Assembly (NCBI GenBank): GCA_964389755.1
Contig: CAYMEW010000010.1
Coordinates: 32,940 to 96,939, forward strand
Reading direction: 5' to 3'
Source: JBBSUQ01 sp964389755
GTDB taxonomy: Bacteria; Bacteroidota; Bacteroidia; Flavobacteriales_D; Crocinitomicaceae
Length of the DNA: 64,000 nucleotides
Positions 1-9,096 of this stretch are shown one piece after another. Within the stretch, counting starts at the first letter, position 1; each line of letters opens with the position of its first letter. The notes below the pieces were generated by a model. It ran no database searches, was not told the origin of the DNA, and worked only from the letters and a program-made list of their open reading frames with translations. The position numbers and the translations under genes were made by a program.

Positions 1-47
1 GATTCAAATTACGTTCCTTTATCGCACTAATAATAAATTTTAAAATC

Positions 48-602
48 ATGTCTACAGAACCATTTATCGGGGAAGTCAAAATTTTCGGCTTCGACTGGGC
101 CCCGCGCGGTTACATGCTTTGTGCCGGACAGCTTCTTCCTATCTCAGCGAACGCAGCTCTTTTCTCGCTGATCGGAACCACTTACGGCGGAAATGGAATT
201 CAAACATTCGCCTTGCCCGATTTACGCGGACGTATGCCGATCGGACAGGGACAGGGGCCGGGTCTTCCCGACTACGTAATCGGACAAATGGCCGGAACAA
301 CACAGGTGACGCTCACAACAGCTAATATGCCGGCGCACGTACACGACGGATCCATGTTACAGGTACGTCTGCCCGTTTCCACGGCACAGGCCGATGAGAT
401 CTCACCGCAAAACGCATACCTCGCGCCTACCGGTTCGGAAATGTTCACAACGTCGCCCAGCGCCGGAGCGTTTTACGGACCCTCTGCGATCGGTGGAACA
501 ACCGGTATTTCGGGAGCCAACATTCCGATGGGAATTATGAATCCTTATCTGGCAATGAACTACTCAATTGCGATTACGGGTATTTTCCCGAGTCGTCCTT
601 AA
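48..602 (+). CDS. Phage tail-collar (MdpB-type) domain protein
   Basis: A 184-residue protein with the full tail-collar signature. It has an N-terminal W-A-P-R-G-Y-M-L-C-A-G-Q box (about residues 17-28), the A-L-P-D-L-R-G-R block (about 55-62), MPAHVH (about 93-98), and a C-terminal PYLAMNYSIAITGIFPSR close. Members are typically 170-190 residues, so this is full length. Family knowledge: these microcystin-dependent-protein-like genes are chromosomal in many Bacteroidota and resemble phage tail-fibre attachment domains, but their role is poorly defined. No signal peptide is visible. No other phage gene lies within the window, so this is not evidence of a prophage here. The next two genes, 65 bases downstream on the same strand, may act with it; that link is inference. 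Confidence 0.9.
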   Translation: MSTEPFIGEVKIFGFDWAPRGYMLCAGQLLPISANAALFSLIGTTYGGNGIQTFALPDLRGRMPIGQGQGPGLPDYVIGQMAGTTQVTLTTANMPAHVHDGSMLQVRLPVSTAQADEISPQNAYLAPTGSEMFTTSPSAGAFYGPSAIGGTTGISGANIPMGIMNPYLAMNYSIAITGIFPSRP

Positions 603-620
603 TTAAACCGTACTAAAAAC

Positions 621-655
621 AGCAGGAGTCGAATTCCATCTTCTCCTGCTTTATT
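621..655 (+). terminator. Weak intrinsic terminator after collar gene
   Basis: Inverted repeat AGCAGGAG (621-628) and CTCCTGCT (643-650) with a 14-base loop, followed by TTTATTATTT. The loop is long and the T tract interrupted, so termination may be partial and allow read-through into the next gene at 668. Confidence 0.5.
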
Positions 656-667
656 ATTTGAATTGCC

Positions 668-1804
668 ATGCTGAAAGTCGGACTCTTATTACCACGATCA
701 ACCTACTATAACGCGATAAACTTCGACCTGTACGAAGGTTTTCGTGCAGGACTGGAACAACTCGGCCGCGATGATATTCAACTCATCACGGAGAACATCG
801 GTTTCGGAACGGACCAGCAAACCTGCTACCGGCTCGCGGAAAAAATGCTGATCGAAGAACAGGTCCAGGTTGTATTTGCGTATGTCAGTCATCGGATGGC
901 TCAGTTACTTCGCCCGCTTTTCATGGCTGCAAACAAGTTGCTCATTGTACTGGATGCCGGTGCCAATATGCCCCAGGAATGGCCTTCATCACCGAACATT
1001 ATCTTCCATTCACTCCATAATTCACTGGGAGCATCCTTTTCGGCGCGAAAAGCAGTAAAAGACGGTCATCGCAGTGCAACCGTTCATACCGGCTATTACG
1101 ACGGCGGCTACCTGCAGATTCACGCCGGTTTCAATGCATACGAAAATGCCGGCGGACGAGTTACCGGAACGCACGCCACGGGCTATTTGCGCGAAGAGTT
1201 CTCGATCACTCCGCCTGAAAATTCAAACTGTTTACTCTCTTTTTTTAGCGGCGATTTCATTCAGTGGTATTTCGAAGAACTGCAAAAGCAAGCTGGAGAT
1301 GAACGTACAAGCGTGTACCTTCCTCCTTTTGGACTCGAAGAAAGCGTACTGGCACAAACCGACTTCATTCAACACCCCGTTCACGGAACCATTGCCTGGA
1401 GCAACAAACTCGACAACGTGGAAAACCAGACCTTCTGCAAAGCACTTGCTGATCGTGGCAGAGAAGCCAACTTGTTCTCATTACTCGGATGGGAAGCAGC
1501 CAGGCTGGCAAACCGGGCAACGGAAATAATGCACGCGCAAAATGGAAACGGCCGGAAAGCTTCCGCAGAATTACTCAACTTCAGTTTTGAAAGTCCACGG
1601 GGAACCATTCACTTTCATGAGAACAGCCATACAAGCCTCGGACCGATGTATTACGCCAGTGTGCAGGAACAGAACGGGAAATGTCAACTGGCAATCACCG
1701 AAACCATTCCGGTCGAAGAGGTCCGCAATACCTATGAAGAAATGATCAGTATCAAGCTTGAAAACAACATTTCGGGCTGGTACAATAGTTACGCCTGCAT
1801 CTGA
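668..1804 (+). CDS. Periplasmic-binding-fold (type 1, LivK-like) protein without signal peptide
   Basis: A 378-residue protein that opens directly with a type 1 periplasmic-binding fold strand (LKVGLLLPRS, then FRAGLEQLG). This is the arrangement of LivK/AmiC-type amino-acid-binding proteins after their leader is removed. No hydrophobic signal sequence precedes it, and the frame upstream offers no better start, so the product is predicted to be cytosolic. Its stop overlaps the start of the formyltransferase gene by one base, so the two are almost certainly co-expressed. Family knowledge gives ligand binding (amino acids, small amides) or ligand-sensing regulation as options; the substrate cannot be read from the sequence. 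No transporter permease or ATPase genes lie nearby, which argues against ordinary ABC uptake. Confidence 0.75.
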   Translation: MLKVGLLLPRSTYYNAINFDLYEGFRAGLEQLGRDDIQLITENIGFGTDQQTCYRLAEKMLIEEQVQVVFAYVSHRMAQLLRPLFMAANKLLIVLDAGANMPQEWPSSPNIIFHSLHNSLGASFSARKAVKDGHRSATVHTGYYDGGYLQIHAGFNAYENAGGRVTGTHATGYLREEFSITPPENSNCLLSFFSGDFIQWYFEELQKQAGDERTSVYLPPFGLEESVLAQTDFIQHPVHGTIAWSNKLDNVENQTFCKALADRGREANLFSLLGWEAARLANRATEIMHAQNGNGRKASAELLNFSFESPRGTIHFHENSHTSLGPMYYASVQEQNGKCQLAITETIPVEEVRNTYEEMISIKLENNISGWYNSYACI

Positions 1805-2733
1805 TGAAAGAAAATCCACGCATCGTCGTTCTGTGTAGCGGAAAATCTGCACTACATGCAATCCAGTTACTGTCGCTGGAAGGTTATCTGGCCGGGCTTT
1901 TTGTAAAAACAACAGATACCGCGGTTACAGCGTTTCTTGAAAAGTTTGCCAAATCCCAAAAAATACCTTTTCATTGTATCTCAAAAAAAGCAGCGATACC
2001 TGAATTGCATCACTGGATCGAAACAGTAAAACCGGATGCCGCTTTCTCCATTAACTTTCCGTATCTCATTCCCGGAAATACACTTGCATTACTTCCGGAG
2101 CGCTTCATCAACTTTCACATGGGAACATTGCCGGCCTACCGTGGGCCGATGCCACTATTTGAAGTCCTGCGTGCCGGGGAAAGCGAAACAGAACTTTGTG
2201 TTCATCACATGACTCCCGGTTACGATGAGGGAAAGATCATTCTGCGCGAACCGATCCGGATTGAAAACGGAGAAACTTTCGGATCTCTTGCACTGAAATT
2301 TGCAGACCGGATTTCACTTGCCGCACAAAGTATTTGCCAGATGCTGACTTTCGGCAACAACCTGTATTCGGAAGAACAAAACGAAGAAGAAGCCGAATAC
2401 CACGATTTTCCCGATACGGATGAAACTTCGGTACGTTGGCATTACATGACGGCCACGGAGATCATTCAGCTTATAAATGCCGGAAACCCCTGGAATAATG
2501 GAGCCGACGCGGTCATTAACGGGAAATCGCTGAAACTGATTTTCGGAGAATCGCTGGAAATAGTACACGACCAGTTACCCGGAACCGTGGTGAAAGTGCA
2601 TGAAAACGGATCTGTGGATATTGCCTGTATCCGGAACGAAATTCTTCGATTACGAATCGTTTCCGATGAAAGCGGAATTCTGCCTGCGGCACGCATTTTA
2701 ACTAAAAACGTTTCCCACGAACCTGTTTTTTAG
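1804..2733 (+). CDS. Formyltransferase-fold protein (Fmt-like)
   Basis: A 309-residue protein with a formyl_trans N-terminal domain. The catalytic asparagine-histidine-aspartate set of the 10-formyltetrahydrofolate-dependent family is visible as N103 and H105 in INFHMGTLP, followed by AYRGPMP, and D141 in GYDEGKI. The usual H-[AP]-S of tRNA formyltransferases is HMG here, and the residues between the N domain and a small C-terminal OB-like part (about 230-305) are not those of Met-tRNA formyltransferase. I infer a different acceptor, possibly an amino sugar, as in ArnA- or WbtJ-like enzymes. It is translationally coupled to the upstream binding-fold gene through an ATGA overlap. The true substrate is unknown. 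Confidence 0.75.
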   Translation: MKENPRIVVLCSGKSALHAIQLLSLEGYLAGLFVKTTDTAVTAFLEKFAKSQKIPFHCISKKAAIPELHHWIETVKPDAAFSINFPYLIPGNTLALLPERFINFHMGTLPAYRGPMPLFEVLRAGESETELCVHHMTPGYDEGKIILREPIRIENGETFGSLALKFADRISLAAQSICQMLTFGNNLYSEEQNEEEAEYHDFPDTDETSVRWHYMTATEIIQLINAGNPWNNGADAVINGKSLKLIFGESLEIVHDQLPGTVVKVHENGSVDIACIRNEILRLRIVSDESGILPAARILTKNVSHEPVF

Positions 2734-2753
2734 TGATAACCATTCAAAAGTCA

Positions 2754-2761
2754 TATATTTG
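2754..2761 (+). promoter_or_regulatory. Bacteroidota -7 element for the SprB-repeat gene
   Basis: TATATTTG matches the Bacteroidota housekeeping -7 consensus TAnnTTTG and sits 53 bases before the chosen ATG at 2815. No clear TTG -33 box is seen at the expected distance. Confidence 0.5.
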
Positions 2762-2814
2762 CCGGACCGGAACAATTGAAATGTCCGGACTACTTTAATC
2801 TAAAAACACTTTTT

Positions 2815-5800
2815 ATGAAAAAAAGTATACTCTCAACGCTCTTTGCACTTGTTGCAGTATGGAGTTTTTCCCAAACCCAATTCTGGTCGGATGACTTTGA
2901 AAGCGCCACGGCTCCCTCGAGTGGAACACGCACTCCGGAAAACAACGGCGGAAATGCCGCAACTCCGTATACAGCCTATTTCCTTCGGACGAATGGAAGT
3001 GACATTGATCTCAGCAACTTTTCAGACGGAATGCCTTACAGCAATTACCAGGGCACCTGGTTTTGGGCCGGTGAGGATCATGACAATGCCTTTGGCGTCG
3101 GGAACGAAGAACAGCAGATCGACTGGACCGGGATTGACATCACGGGCAAGCCGGGACTTTCTTTTCGCGGGCTTTTCGGAGCACAGGGAACCTCTGCCGC
3201 CTGGGATAACACGGCGTTTGGAAATTCATCGAGCGATTACATCATTGTCGAATACAGTGTGGACGGCGGCGCTTACCAAAAGTTGATCGCTTTTTACTCA
3301 AATAACCCGACGAACAAAATGCTTGCAGAAGATACAGACGGTGATTTGATCGGCGACGGCTCTACCCTGTCGAAGACCATGACCGAATTCAACAAAAGTA
3401 TTCCTCAGACAGGCTCTACACTTGCTATTCGTATACGGGTTTTTTCCAACAATACGTACAACGAAGAGTGGGCCATTGACAATTTTCGTCTCTATTACGT
3501 ATCCTGTGTAAATCCGACTATCACAGCCAACCCTCCAAACCGCACCATTTGTAGCGGAAGTAACACGACTTTTTCAATTAGTGCAAGCGGTGCCACGGCC
3601 TACCAGTGGCAGGTAAATACCGGAAGTGGTTTTTCAGATATTTCCAACGGAGGAGTTTATTCGAACGCCACCACAAGCACACTGACTATTACCGGTGCCA
3701 CACCATCCATGAACGGATACCAGTATCGCGGCGTCGCGAAAAACGGAAGTTGTTCCACGAACTCCAACGCGGGAACGCTCACCGTTTCTAATCTTACGGT
3801 TTCCTCCAGTGCGAAAAACGATGTTTCGTGCAATGGACTAAGTAACGGATCTGCAGCGGTTGTAGCCAGCGGCGGAATTACACCCTATTCCTACAGTTGG
3901 TCCCCGAGCGGAGGAAGTTCATCTATTGCGACAGGACTTGCTGCCGGAACTTATACAGTTACGATTAACGATAACATCGGCTGTACGGCAACCAAAACGT
4001 TTACCATCAACGAACCATCGGCCTTATCCGTCTCATCTTCGAAAACGGATGTGACTTGTAACGGCGGATCGAACGGTACGGCAACCGTGAGTGTTTCCGG
4101 AGGAACTCCTTCCTATTATTATTCCTGGTCGCCTGCGGGTGGAACCGGCGCAACTGCCACAGGACTTGCAGCCGGAACTTACACCTGTACGATCAGTGAT
4201 GCGAACGGTTGTTCAACTACAAAAACAGTAACGATCAACCAACCTGTAGCTATGAATGCTTCGACTTCGAAGACCGACGTTAGCTGTAATGGCGGTTCAA
4301 ACGGAACGGCTTCCGTAAGTGTTTCCGGAGGAGCTACTCCATACAGTTATTCCTGGTCTCCGGCAGGCGGAACAAACGCAACGGCTACCGGACTTGCAGC
4401 GGGAACCTATACCGTTACAATTACGGATAACAACACCTGTCAGATCACGAAAAGCGTGACCATCACACAACCGACAGCGATCACTGCAACTACTTCCAAA
4501 ACGGACGTAAGCTGCAACGGCGGATCAAACGGAACAGCAACGGTTAGCGCTTCGGGTGGTAACGGACCTTACTCTTATTCCTGGTCACCATCAGGCGGAA
4601 CGAATGCAAGCGCAACGGGACTGGCAGCGGGAACATATACTGTAACGATCACAGACAATAACACCTGTCAGATTACGAAAAGCGTGACGATTACACAACC
4701 GACAGCGATCACGGCAACTACTTCCAAAACGGACGTAAGTTGCAACGGAGGATCAAACGGAACAGCAACGGTTAGCGCCACGGGCGGTACGGGACCTTAC
4801 TCTTATTCCTGGTCTCCGGCGGGCGGAACAAACGCAACCGCTACCGGCCTTGCGGCAGGAACATATACCGTCACAATTACGGATAACAACACTTGTCAGA
4901 TTACAAAAACCGTGACGATTACGCAACCGACGGCGCTCACTGCAACCACTTCCAAAACGGATGTAAGCTGCAATGGCGGATCAAACGGAACAGCAACGGT
5001 TAGCGCTTCGGGCGGTACAGGACCTTACTCTTATTCCTGGTCTCCGGCAGGCGGAACGAATGCAACCGCTACCGGGCTTGCGGCCGGAATGTATACCGTA
5101 ACGATTACGGATAACAACACCTGTCAGATTACGAAAAGTGTGACGATCACCCAACCGACCGCAATCACGGCAACTACTTCCAAAACGGATGTAAGCTGCA
5201 ACGGCGGATCAAACGGAACAGCGACAGTTAGCGCTTCGGGTGGTAACGGACCATACTCTTATTCCTGGTCTCCGGCAGGCGGAACAAATGCAACTGCTAC
5301 CGGCCTTGCGGCAGGAACGTATACCGTAACGATTACGGATAACAACACTTGTCAGATTACAAAAACCGTGACGATTACGCAACCGACCGCAATCACGGCA
5401 ACTACTTCCAAAACGGACGTAAGCTGCAACGGCGGATCAAACGGAACAGCAACGGTTAGCGCTTCGGGTGGTAACGGACCTTACTCTTATTCCTGGTCAC
5501 CATCAGGCGGAACGAATGCAAGCGCAACGGGACTGGCAGCGGGAACATATACTGTAACGATCACAGACAATAACACCTGTCAGATTACGAAAAGCGTGAC
5601 GATTACACAACCGACAGCGATCACGGCAACTACTTCCAAAACGGACGTAAGTTGCAACGGAGGATCAAACGGAACAGCAACGGTTAGCGCCACGGGCGGT
5701 ACGGGACCTTACTCCTATTCGTGGTCTCCGGCAGGCGGAACAAACGCGACCGCTACAGGACTTTCGGCCGGAACATATACCGTAACAATTACGGATAACA

Positions 5801-8229
5801 ACACCTGTCAGATCACAAAAAGCGTGACCATCACTGAACCGACGGCAATCACTGCAGCCACTTCCAAAACAGACGTTAGTTGTAACGGCGGATCAAACGG
5901 AACAGCATCGGTAACTCCATCCGGCGGAACAGCACCTTACAGCTATTCCTGGTCGCCAGCGGGCGGAACAAATGCAACTGCTACCGGGCTTGCCGCCGGA
6001 ACGTATACCGTGACCATCACGGACCAAAATTCCTGCACAATTACAAAAAGCGTAACGATCAACGAACCGACCGCTATAACTGTAAACCTGGATGCCCAAA
6101 CGAATGTAAGCTGTAATGGCGGAGCCAATGGTTCGGCAACCGTTAGCGTAAGCGGCGGTAGTGGAAACTATAGCTATGCATGGTCACCATCAGGCGGAAC
6201 AGCAGCCACAGCAAGTGGTCTTGCGGCCGGGACATATACCGTGACGATTACGGATGATAATTCATGTTCGGCTACGCAAAACGTAACGATTACCGAACCG
6301 GCTACTCTTTCTGCAAACATCAGTTCTCAGACAAACCTGAGCTGTAATGGTGCTGCAAACGGTTCAGCTACGATTAGCGTTACAGGCGGAACGGCTCCTT
6401 ACCAGTATTCCTGGTCTCCGTCAGGCGGATCTGCGGCTACCGCAAGCGGACTGGCTGCCGGAACTTATACAGTAACCGTTACGGACGATAACTCATGCAC
6501 GACGACGCAAACCGTTACTATTAGCGAGCCTGCCATGTTGAGTGCTTCGTCATCTGCGACAGATGTCAGCTGTAATGGCGGAGCGAACGGCACGGCAACC
6601 GTGAGTGTTTCCGGAGGAATTTCCCCCTATAATTATTCATGGTCTCCTTCCGGAGGAGCAGCGGCTACAGCGACCGGACTCACCGCCGGATCGTATACCG
6701 TGACCATCACAGACCAGAATTCCTGCACAATCACAGAAAATGTAACGATTAACGAACCGACCGCATTGACAGCAACCCTGGATGCACAAACAAATGTGAG
6801 CTGTAACGGCGGATCTAACGGTTCGGCAACGGTTAGCGTAAGTGGCGGTAGCGGAACATATAGCTATGCATGGTCACCATCAGGCGGAACAGCATCCACA
6901 GCAAGCGGACTTGCAGCAGGGACGTATACAGTTACAATAACGGATGACAATTCCTGTACGACTTCACAAAGTGTTACGATCGTCGAACCCACTGCTTTAT
7001 CGGCGGCGATCAGCGCTCAGACAGATGTTAGCTGTAACGGTGGAAATAACGGTTCCGCAACCGTTGACGTAAGCGGAGGAACCGCTCCATATCAGTATTC
7101 ATGGGCTCCGACGGGCGGAACAGCCGCTACGGCTACAGGTCTGGACGCCGGTACCTATACTGTAACAGTCACTGATGACAATGCCTGTATACAAACACAA
7201 TCGGTAACGATTACCGAGCCGACACCGATCGTTGTTTCCGCTTCGCAAACAAATGTGAGTTGTAATGGCGATTCGGATGGATCAGCTTCTGTTACCGTTT
7301 CAGGAGGAGTAGCACCTTATTCGTATTCGTGGACACCTTCCGTGGGTACAACGGCTTCGGTTACCGATCTTGCGGCAGGCACCTATACCGTAACAATTAC
7401 GGATGCAAACAACTGTTCGGAAACCGAAAACTTTACCGTTACTGAACCGCCGATGATCACATCCTCAGAAACGCAGGTTGCCTGTGATTCATTCGAATGG
7501 ACCGACGGAAATACGTACATGACTTCAGGAAGCTATACGCAAACGCTCTCCTCCGTTGTTTCGGGCTGCGACTCGGTTGTGACACTCAACCTTACTATCA
7601 ATGCCAGTTCCTTTGAAAGCGAAACGGTTGAAGCCTGCGGCTCTTACACCTGGACAGACGGAAATGATTATAATACGTCGGGAACCTATACCCAAAACCT
7701 GACGACGGTGAACGGATGCGACTCCATCGTTGAGCTCGTGCTGACCATCAACAGCCTTCCGACACCGACAATTACGTCAACGGATGGTGTTACATTGATG
7801 GCGCAGGGCACAACCAGCACGTATCAGTGGATCAACTGTTCGGATAATTCACCGATAACGGGAGCGACTTCGAATACCTTTGTGGCAGACGAAAACGGAA
7901 ATTATGCCGTGATCTTTACATCTGCGCAGGGTTGTCAGGATACTTCATCCTGCTTCGAAGTAACAACCGTGGGCATCAACGAACTTGAAAATTCAAATGT
8001 GTCCGTAACGGTTTACCCGAACCCGACCGGCGGAAGTTGTTTCATCAGCCTTTCCGGAATTTCGGAAACAGCGTTGTTCATTTACGACGCGCATGGCAAA
8101 CTGGTAGCGCACTTTGAACACGTGACAGATGGCCAGGAAGTTTCACTCGACAGTATGCAACCGGGAGTTTACCTTGTTCGTGGAATCCACGCATCAGGTA
8201 CCTGGACGCAGCAGTTGATCCGCCAATAA
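2815..8229 (+). CDS. Giant SprB-repeat T9SS-secreted adhesin
   Basis: A 1804-residue protein. I chose the ATG at 2815, rather than an in-frame TTG 13 codons earlier, because it gives a clean signal peptide (MKKSILSTLFALVAVWSFSQ). Next come a MAM/laminin-like jelly-roll region (about residues 20-235) ending in WAIDNFRLYYV, an Ig-like segment (about 240-330), and then sixteen SprB repeats of 76 residues, each carrying a [DN]-[VL]-[ST]-C-N-G core and a later [ST]-C/GC position. Two W-T-D-G modules of about 45 residues follow, and finally a type A sorting domain (VYPNPTGG, C-terminal 80 residues). Family knowledge: SprB is the mobile surface adhesin of gliding Flavobacterium; this protein is much shorter than SprB, and gliding is not proven. 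Paired cysteines per repeat suggest disulphide-stabilised domains outside the cell. Confidence 0.92.
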   Translation: MKKSILSTLFALVAVWSFSQTQFWSDDFESATAPSSGTRTPENNGGNAATPYTAYFLRTNGSDIDLSNFSDGMPYSNYQGTWFWAGEDHDNAFGVGNEEQQIDWTGIDITGKPGLSFRGLFGAQGTSAAWDNTAFGNSSSDYIIVEYSVDGGAYQKLIAFYSNNPTNKMLAEDTDGDLIGDGSTLSKTMTEFNKSIPQTGSTLAIRIRVFSNNTYNEEWAIDNFRLYYVSCVNPTITANPPNRTICSGSNTTFSISASGATAYQWQVNTGSGFSDISNGGVYSNATTSTLTITGATPSMNGYQYRGVAKNGSCSTNSNAGTLTVSNLTVSSSAKNDVSCNGLSNGSAAVVASGGITPYSYSWSPSGGSSSIATGLAAGTYTVTINDNIGCTATKTFTINEPSALSVSSSKTDVTCNGGSNGTATVSVSGGTPSYYYSWSPAGGTGATATGLAAGTYTCTISDANGCSTTKTVTINQPVAMNASTSKTDVSCNGGSNGTASVSVSGGATPYSYSWSPAGGTNATATGLAAGTYTVTITDNNTCQITKSVTITQPTAITATTSKTDVSCNGGSNGTATVSASGGNGPYSYSWSPSGGTNASATGLAAGTYTVTITDNNTCQITKSVTITQPTAITATTSKTDVSCNGGSNGTATVSATGGTGPYSYSWSPAGGTNATATGLAAGTYTVTITDNNTCQITKTVTITQPTALTATTSKTDVSCNGGSNGTATVSASGGTGPYSYSWSPAGGTNATATGLAAGMYTVTITDNNTCQITKSVTITQPTAITATTSKTDVSCNGGSNGTATVSASGGNGPYSYSWSPAGGTNATATGLAAGTYTVTITDNNTCQITKTVTITQPTAITATTSKTDVSCNGGSNGTATVSASGGNGPYSYSWSPSGGTNASATGLAAGTYTVTITDNNTCQITKSVTITQPTAITATTSKTDVSCNGGSNGTATVSATGGTGPYSYSWSPAGGTNATATGLSAGTYTVTITDNNTCQITKSVTITEPTAITAATSKTDVSCNGGSNGTASVTPSGGTAPYSYSWSPAGGTNATATGLAAGTYTVTITDQNSCTITKSVTINEPTAITVNLDAQTNVSCNGGANGSATVSVSGGSGNYSYAWSPSGGTAATASGLAAGTYTVTITDDNSCSATQNVTITEPATLSANISSQTNLSCNGAANGSATISVTGGTAPYQYSWSPSGGSAATASGLAAGTYTVTVTDDNSCTTTQTVTISEPAMLSASSSATDVSCNGGANGTATVSVSGGISPYNYSWSPSGGAAATATGLTAGSYTVTITDQNSCTITENVTINEPTALTATLDAQTNVSCNGGSNGSATVSVSGGSGTYSYAWSPSGGTASTASGLAAGTYTVTITDDNSCTTSQSVTIVEPTALSAAISAQTDVSCNGGNNGSATVDVSGGTAPYQYSWAPTGGTAATATGLDAGTYTVTVTDDNACIQTQSVTITEPTPIVVSASQTNVSCNGDSDGSASVTVSGGVAPYSYSWTPSVGTTASVTDLAAGTYTVTITDANNCSETENFTVTEPPMITSSETQVACDSFEWTDGNTYMTSGSYTQTLSSVVSGCDSVVTLNLTINASSFESETVEACGSYTWTDGNDYNTSGTYTQNLTTVNGCDSIVELVLTINSLPTPTITSTDGVTLMAQGTTSTYQWINCSDNSPITGATSNTFVADENGNYAVIFTSAQGCQDTSSCFEVTTVGINELENSNVSVTVYPNPTGGSCFISLSGISETALFIYDAHGKLVAHFEHVTDGQEVSLDSMQPGVYLVRGIHASGTWTQQLIRQ
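3805..7452 (+). repeat. Sixteen tandem 228-bp SprB repeats
   Basis: In-frame tandem array with a period of exactly 228 bp (76 codons), for example the identical word acggacgtaag at 4501 and 4729. Units 3-9 are nearly identical at DNA level, while units 1-2 and 10-16 have diverged. A second subfamily (units 11, 14 and 15) begins with DAQTNVSCNGG- or SAQTDVSCNGG-type words. Confidence 0.93.
4486..5714 (+). repeat. Exact 317-bp duplication spaced 912 bp inside the SprB array
   Basis: Positions 4486-4802 and 5398-5714 are identical base for base; they are flanked by mismatches at 4485/5397 (t/g) and 4803/5715 (t/c). The offset of 912 bp is exactly four repeat units, so a four-unit block was recently duplicated or gene-converted. 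Confidence 0.92.
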
Positions 8230-8255
8230 CGAATGAGCGATAAATAAATATCAGG

Positions 8256-8283
8256 ACCGTCCGCCTTTGCGGACGGTTTTTTT
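8256..8283 (+). terminator. Intrinsic terminator after the SprB-repeat gene
   Basis: Perfect 9-bp stem ACCGTCCGC (8256-8264) and GCGGACGGT (8269-8277) with a CTTT loop and a T7 tail. It separates the adhesin gene from pyrH. Confidence 0.9.
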
Positions 8284-8328
8284 ATGGGCAGGCCGCTGAT
8301 CCACTACCACCGGGTTTCCTTTTTTCAC

Positions 8329-8336
8329 TATATTTG
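8329..8336 (+). promoter_or_regulatory. -7 element for pyrH-frr
   Basis: TATATTTG matches TAnnTTTG, 22 bases before the pyrH ATG and directly after the upstream terminator, so transcription of pyrH-frr should start close to 8343. Confidence 0.6.
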
Positions 8337-8358
8337 CGCGACTCCAATTTTCCGGGTA

Positions 8359-9063
8359 ATGAAGTACAAACGTATTCTTTTGAAACTGAGCGGCGAGTCA
8401 CTCATGGGTGATAAGCAGTTCGGAATTGACAATAACAGACTCAGTGATTACGCCCGACAGATCCGGGAAATTCACCAACTGGGAGTTGAGATCGCGATCG
8501 TGATCGGTGGCGGAAACATTTTCAGGGGAGTTCAGGCGGAAGAAGGCGGGATGGACCGTACGCACGGAGATTACATGGGAATGCTTGCCACAATGATCAA
8601 TGCGATGGCCCTGCAGTCTGCACTCGAATCGCACGGAGTGATGACACGCTTGCTCTCAGCAATTGAGATGAAAGAGATCGCAGAACCGTTTATCCGCAGA
8701 AGAGCCGTTCGTCACCTCGAAAAAGGACGTGTGGTGATCTTCGGAGCCGGAACCGGAAATCCTTTCTTTACAACCGATTCCGCCGCATCCCTGCGCGCGA
8801 TTGAAATCAATGCAGATGTTATCCTAAAGGGAACACGTGTCGACGGAATTTACACCGCGGATCCGGAAAAAGATAAGACAGCTACCAAATACGACCGCAT
8901 CAGTTTTGACGATGTATACGCCAACGGCCTGAAAGTAATGGACCTTACGGCATTTACCCTGTGTAAGGAAAATGATCTTCCGATCATTGTTTTCGATATG
9001 GACACGCCCGGAAACCTGAAGGCACTCATGGAAGGCGAACAGGTTGGTACAATCGTTTGTTAA
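8359..9063 (+). CDS. pyrH: UMP kinase
   Basis: A 234-residue protein of the amino-acid-kinase family that phosphorylates UMP to UDP in the cytosol. Diagnostic segments are the N-terminal YKRILLKLSGESLMG, the IGGGNIFRG loop (about 50-58), GTGNPFFTTDSAA (about 135-147) and the DGIYTADP loop (about 169-176). I start at the ATG at 8359 because it matches the family N terminus; a longer reading from 8284 would run through the terminator T tract. It is followed 33 bases later by frr, the gene order conserved across many bacteria. Confidence 0.97.
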   Translation: MKYKRILLKLSGESLMGDKQFGIDNNRLSDYARQIREIHQLGVEIAIVIGGGNIFRGVQAEEGGMDRTHGDYMGMLATMINAMALQSALESHGVMTRLLSAIEMKEIAEPFIRRRAVRHLEKGRVVIFGAGTGNPFFTTDSAASLRAIEINADVILKGTRVDGIYTADPEKDKTATKYDRISFDDVYANGLKVMDLTAFTLCKENDLPIIVFDMDTPGNLKALMEGEQVGTIVC

Positions 9064-9096
9064 AACGGATGCATTGCTAAATTTAAATAAAAGAAC

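Noticed and set aside
48..602. Prophage hypothesis from the tail-collar gene
   Set aside because: No capsid, terminase, integrase or tail genes lie in the window, and collar-domain proteins are common chromosomal genes in this phylum.
2776..2814. TTG start that would lengthen the SprB-repeat protein by 13 residues
   Set aside because: The ATG at 2815 gives a clean signal peptide, and the extra residues would precede it and spoil export.
3805..7452. Possible CRISPR-like array because of many evenly spaced repeats
   Set aside because: The period is 228 bp, repeats are coding in one frame, and there are no unique spacers. They are SprB protein repeats.
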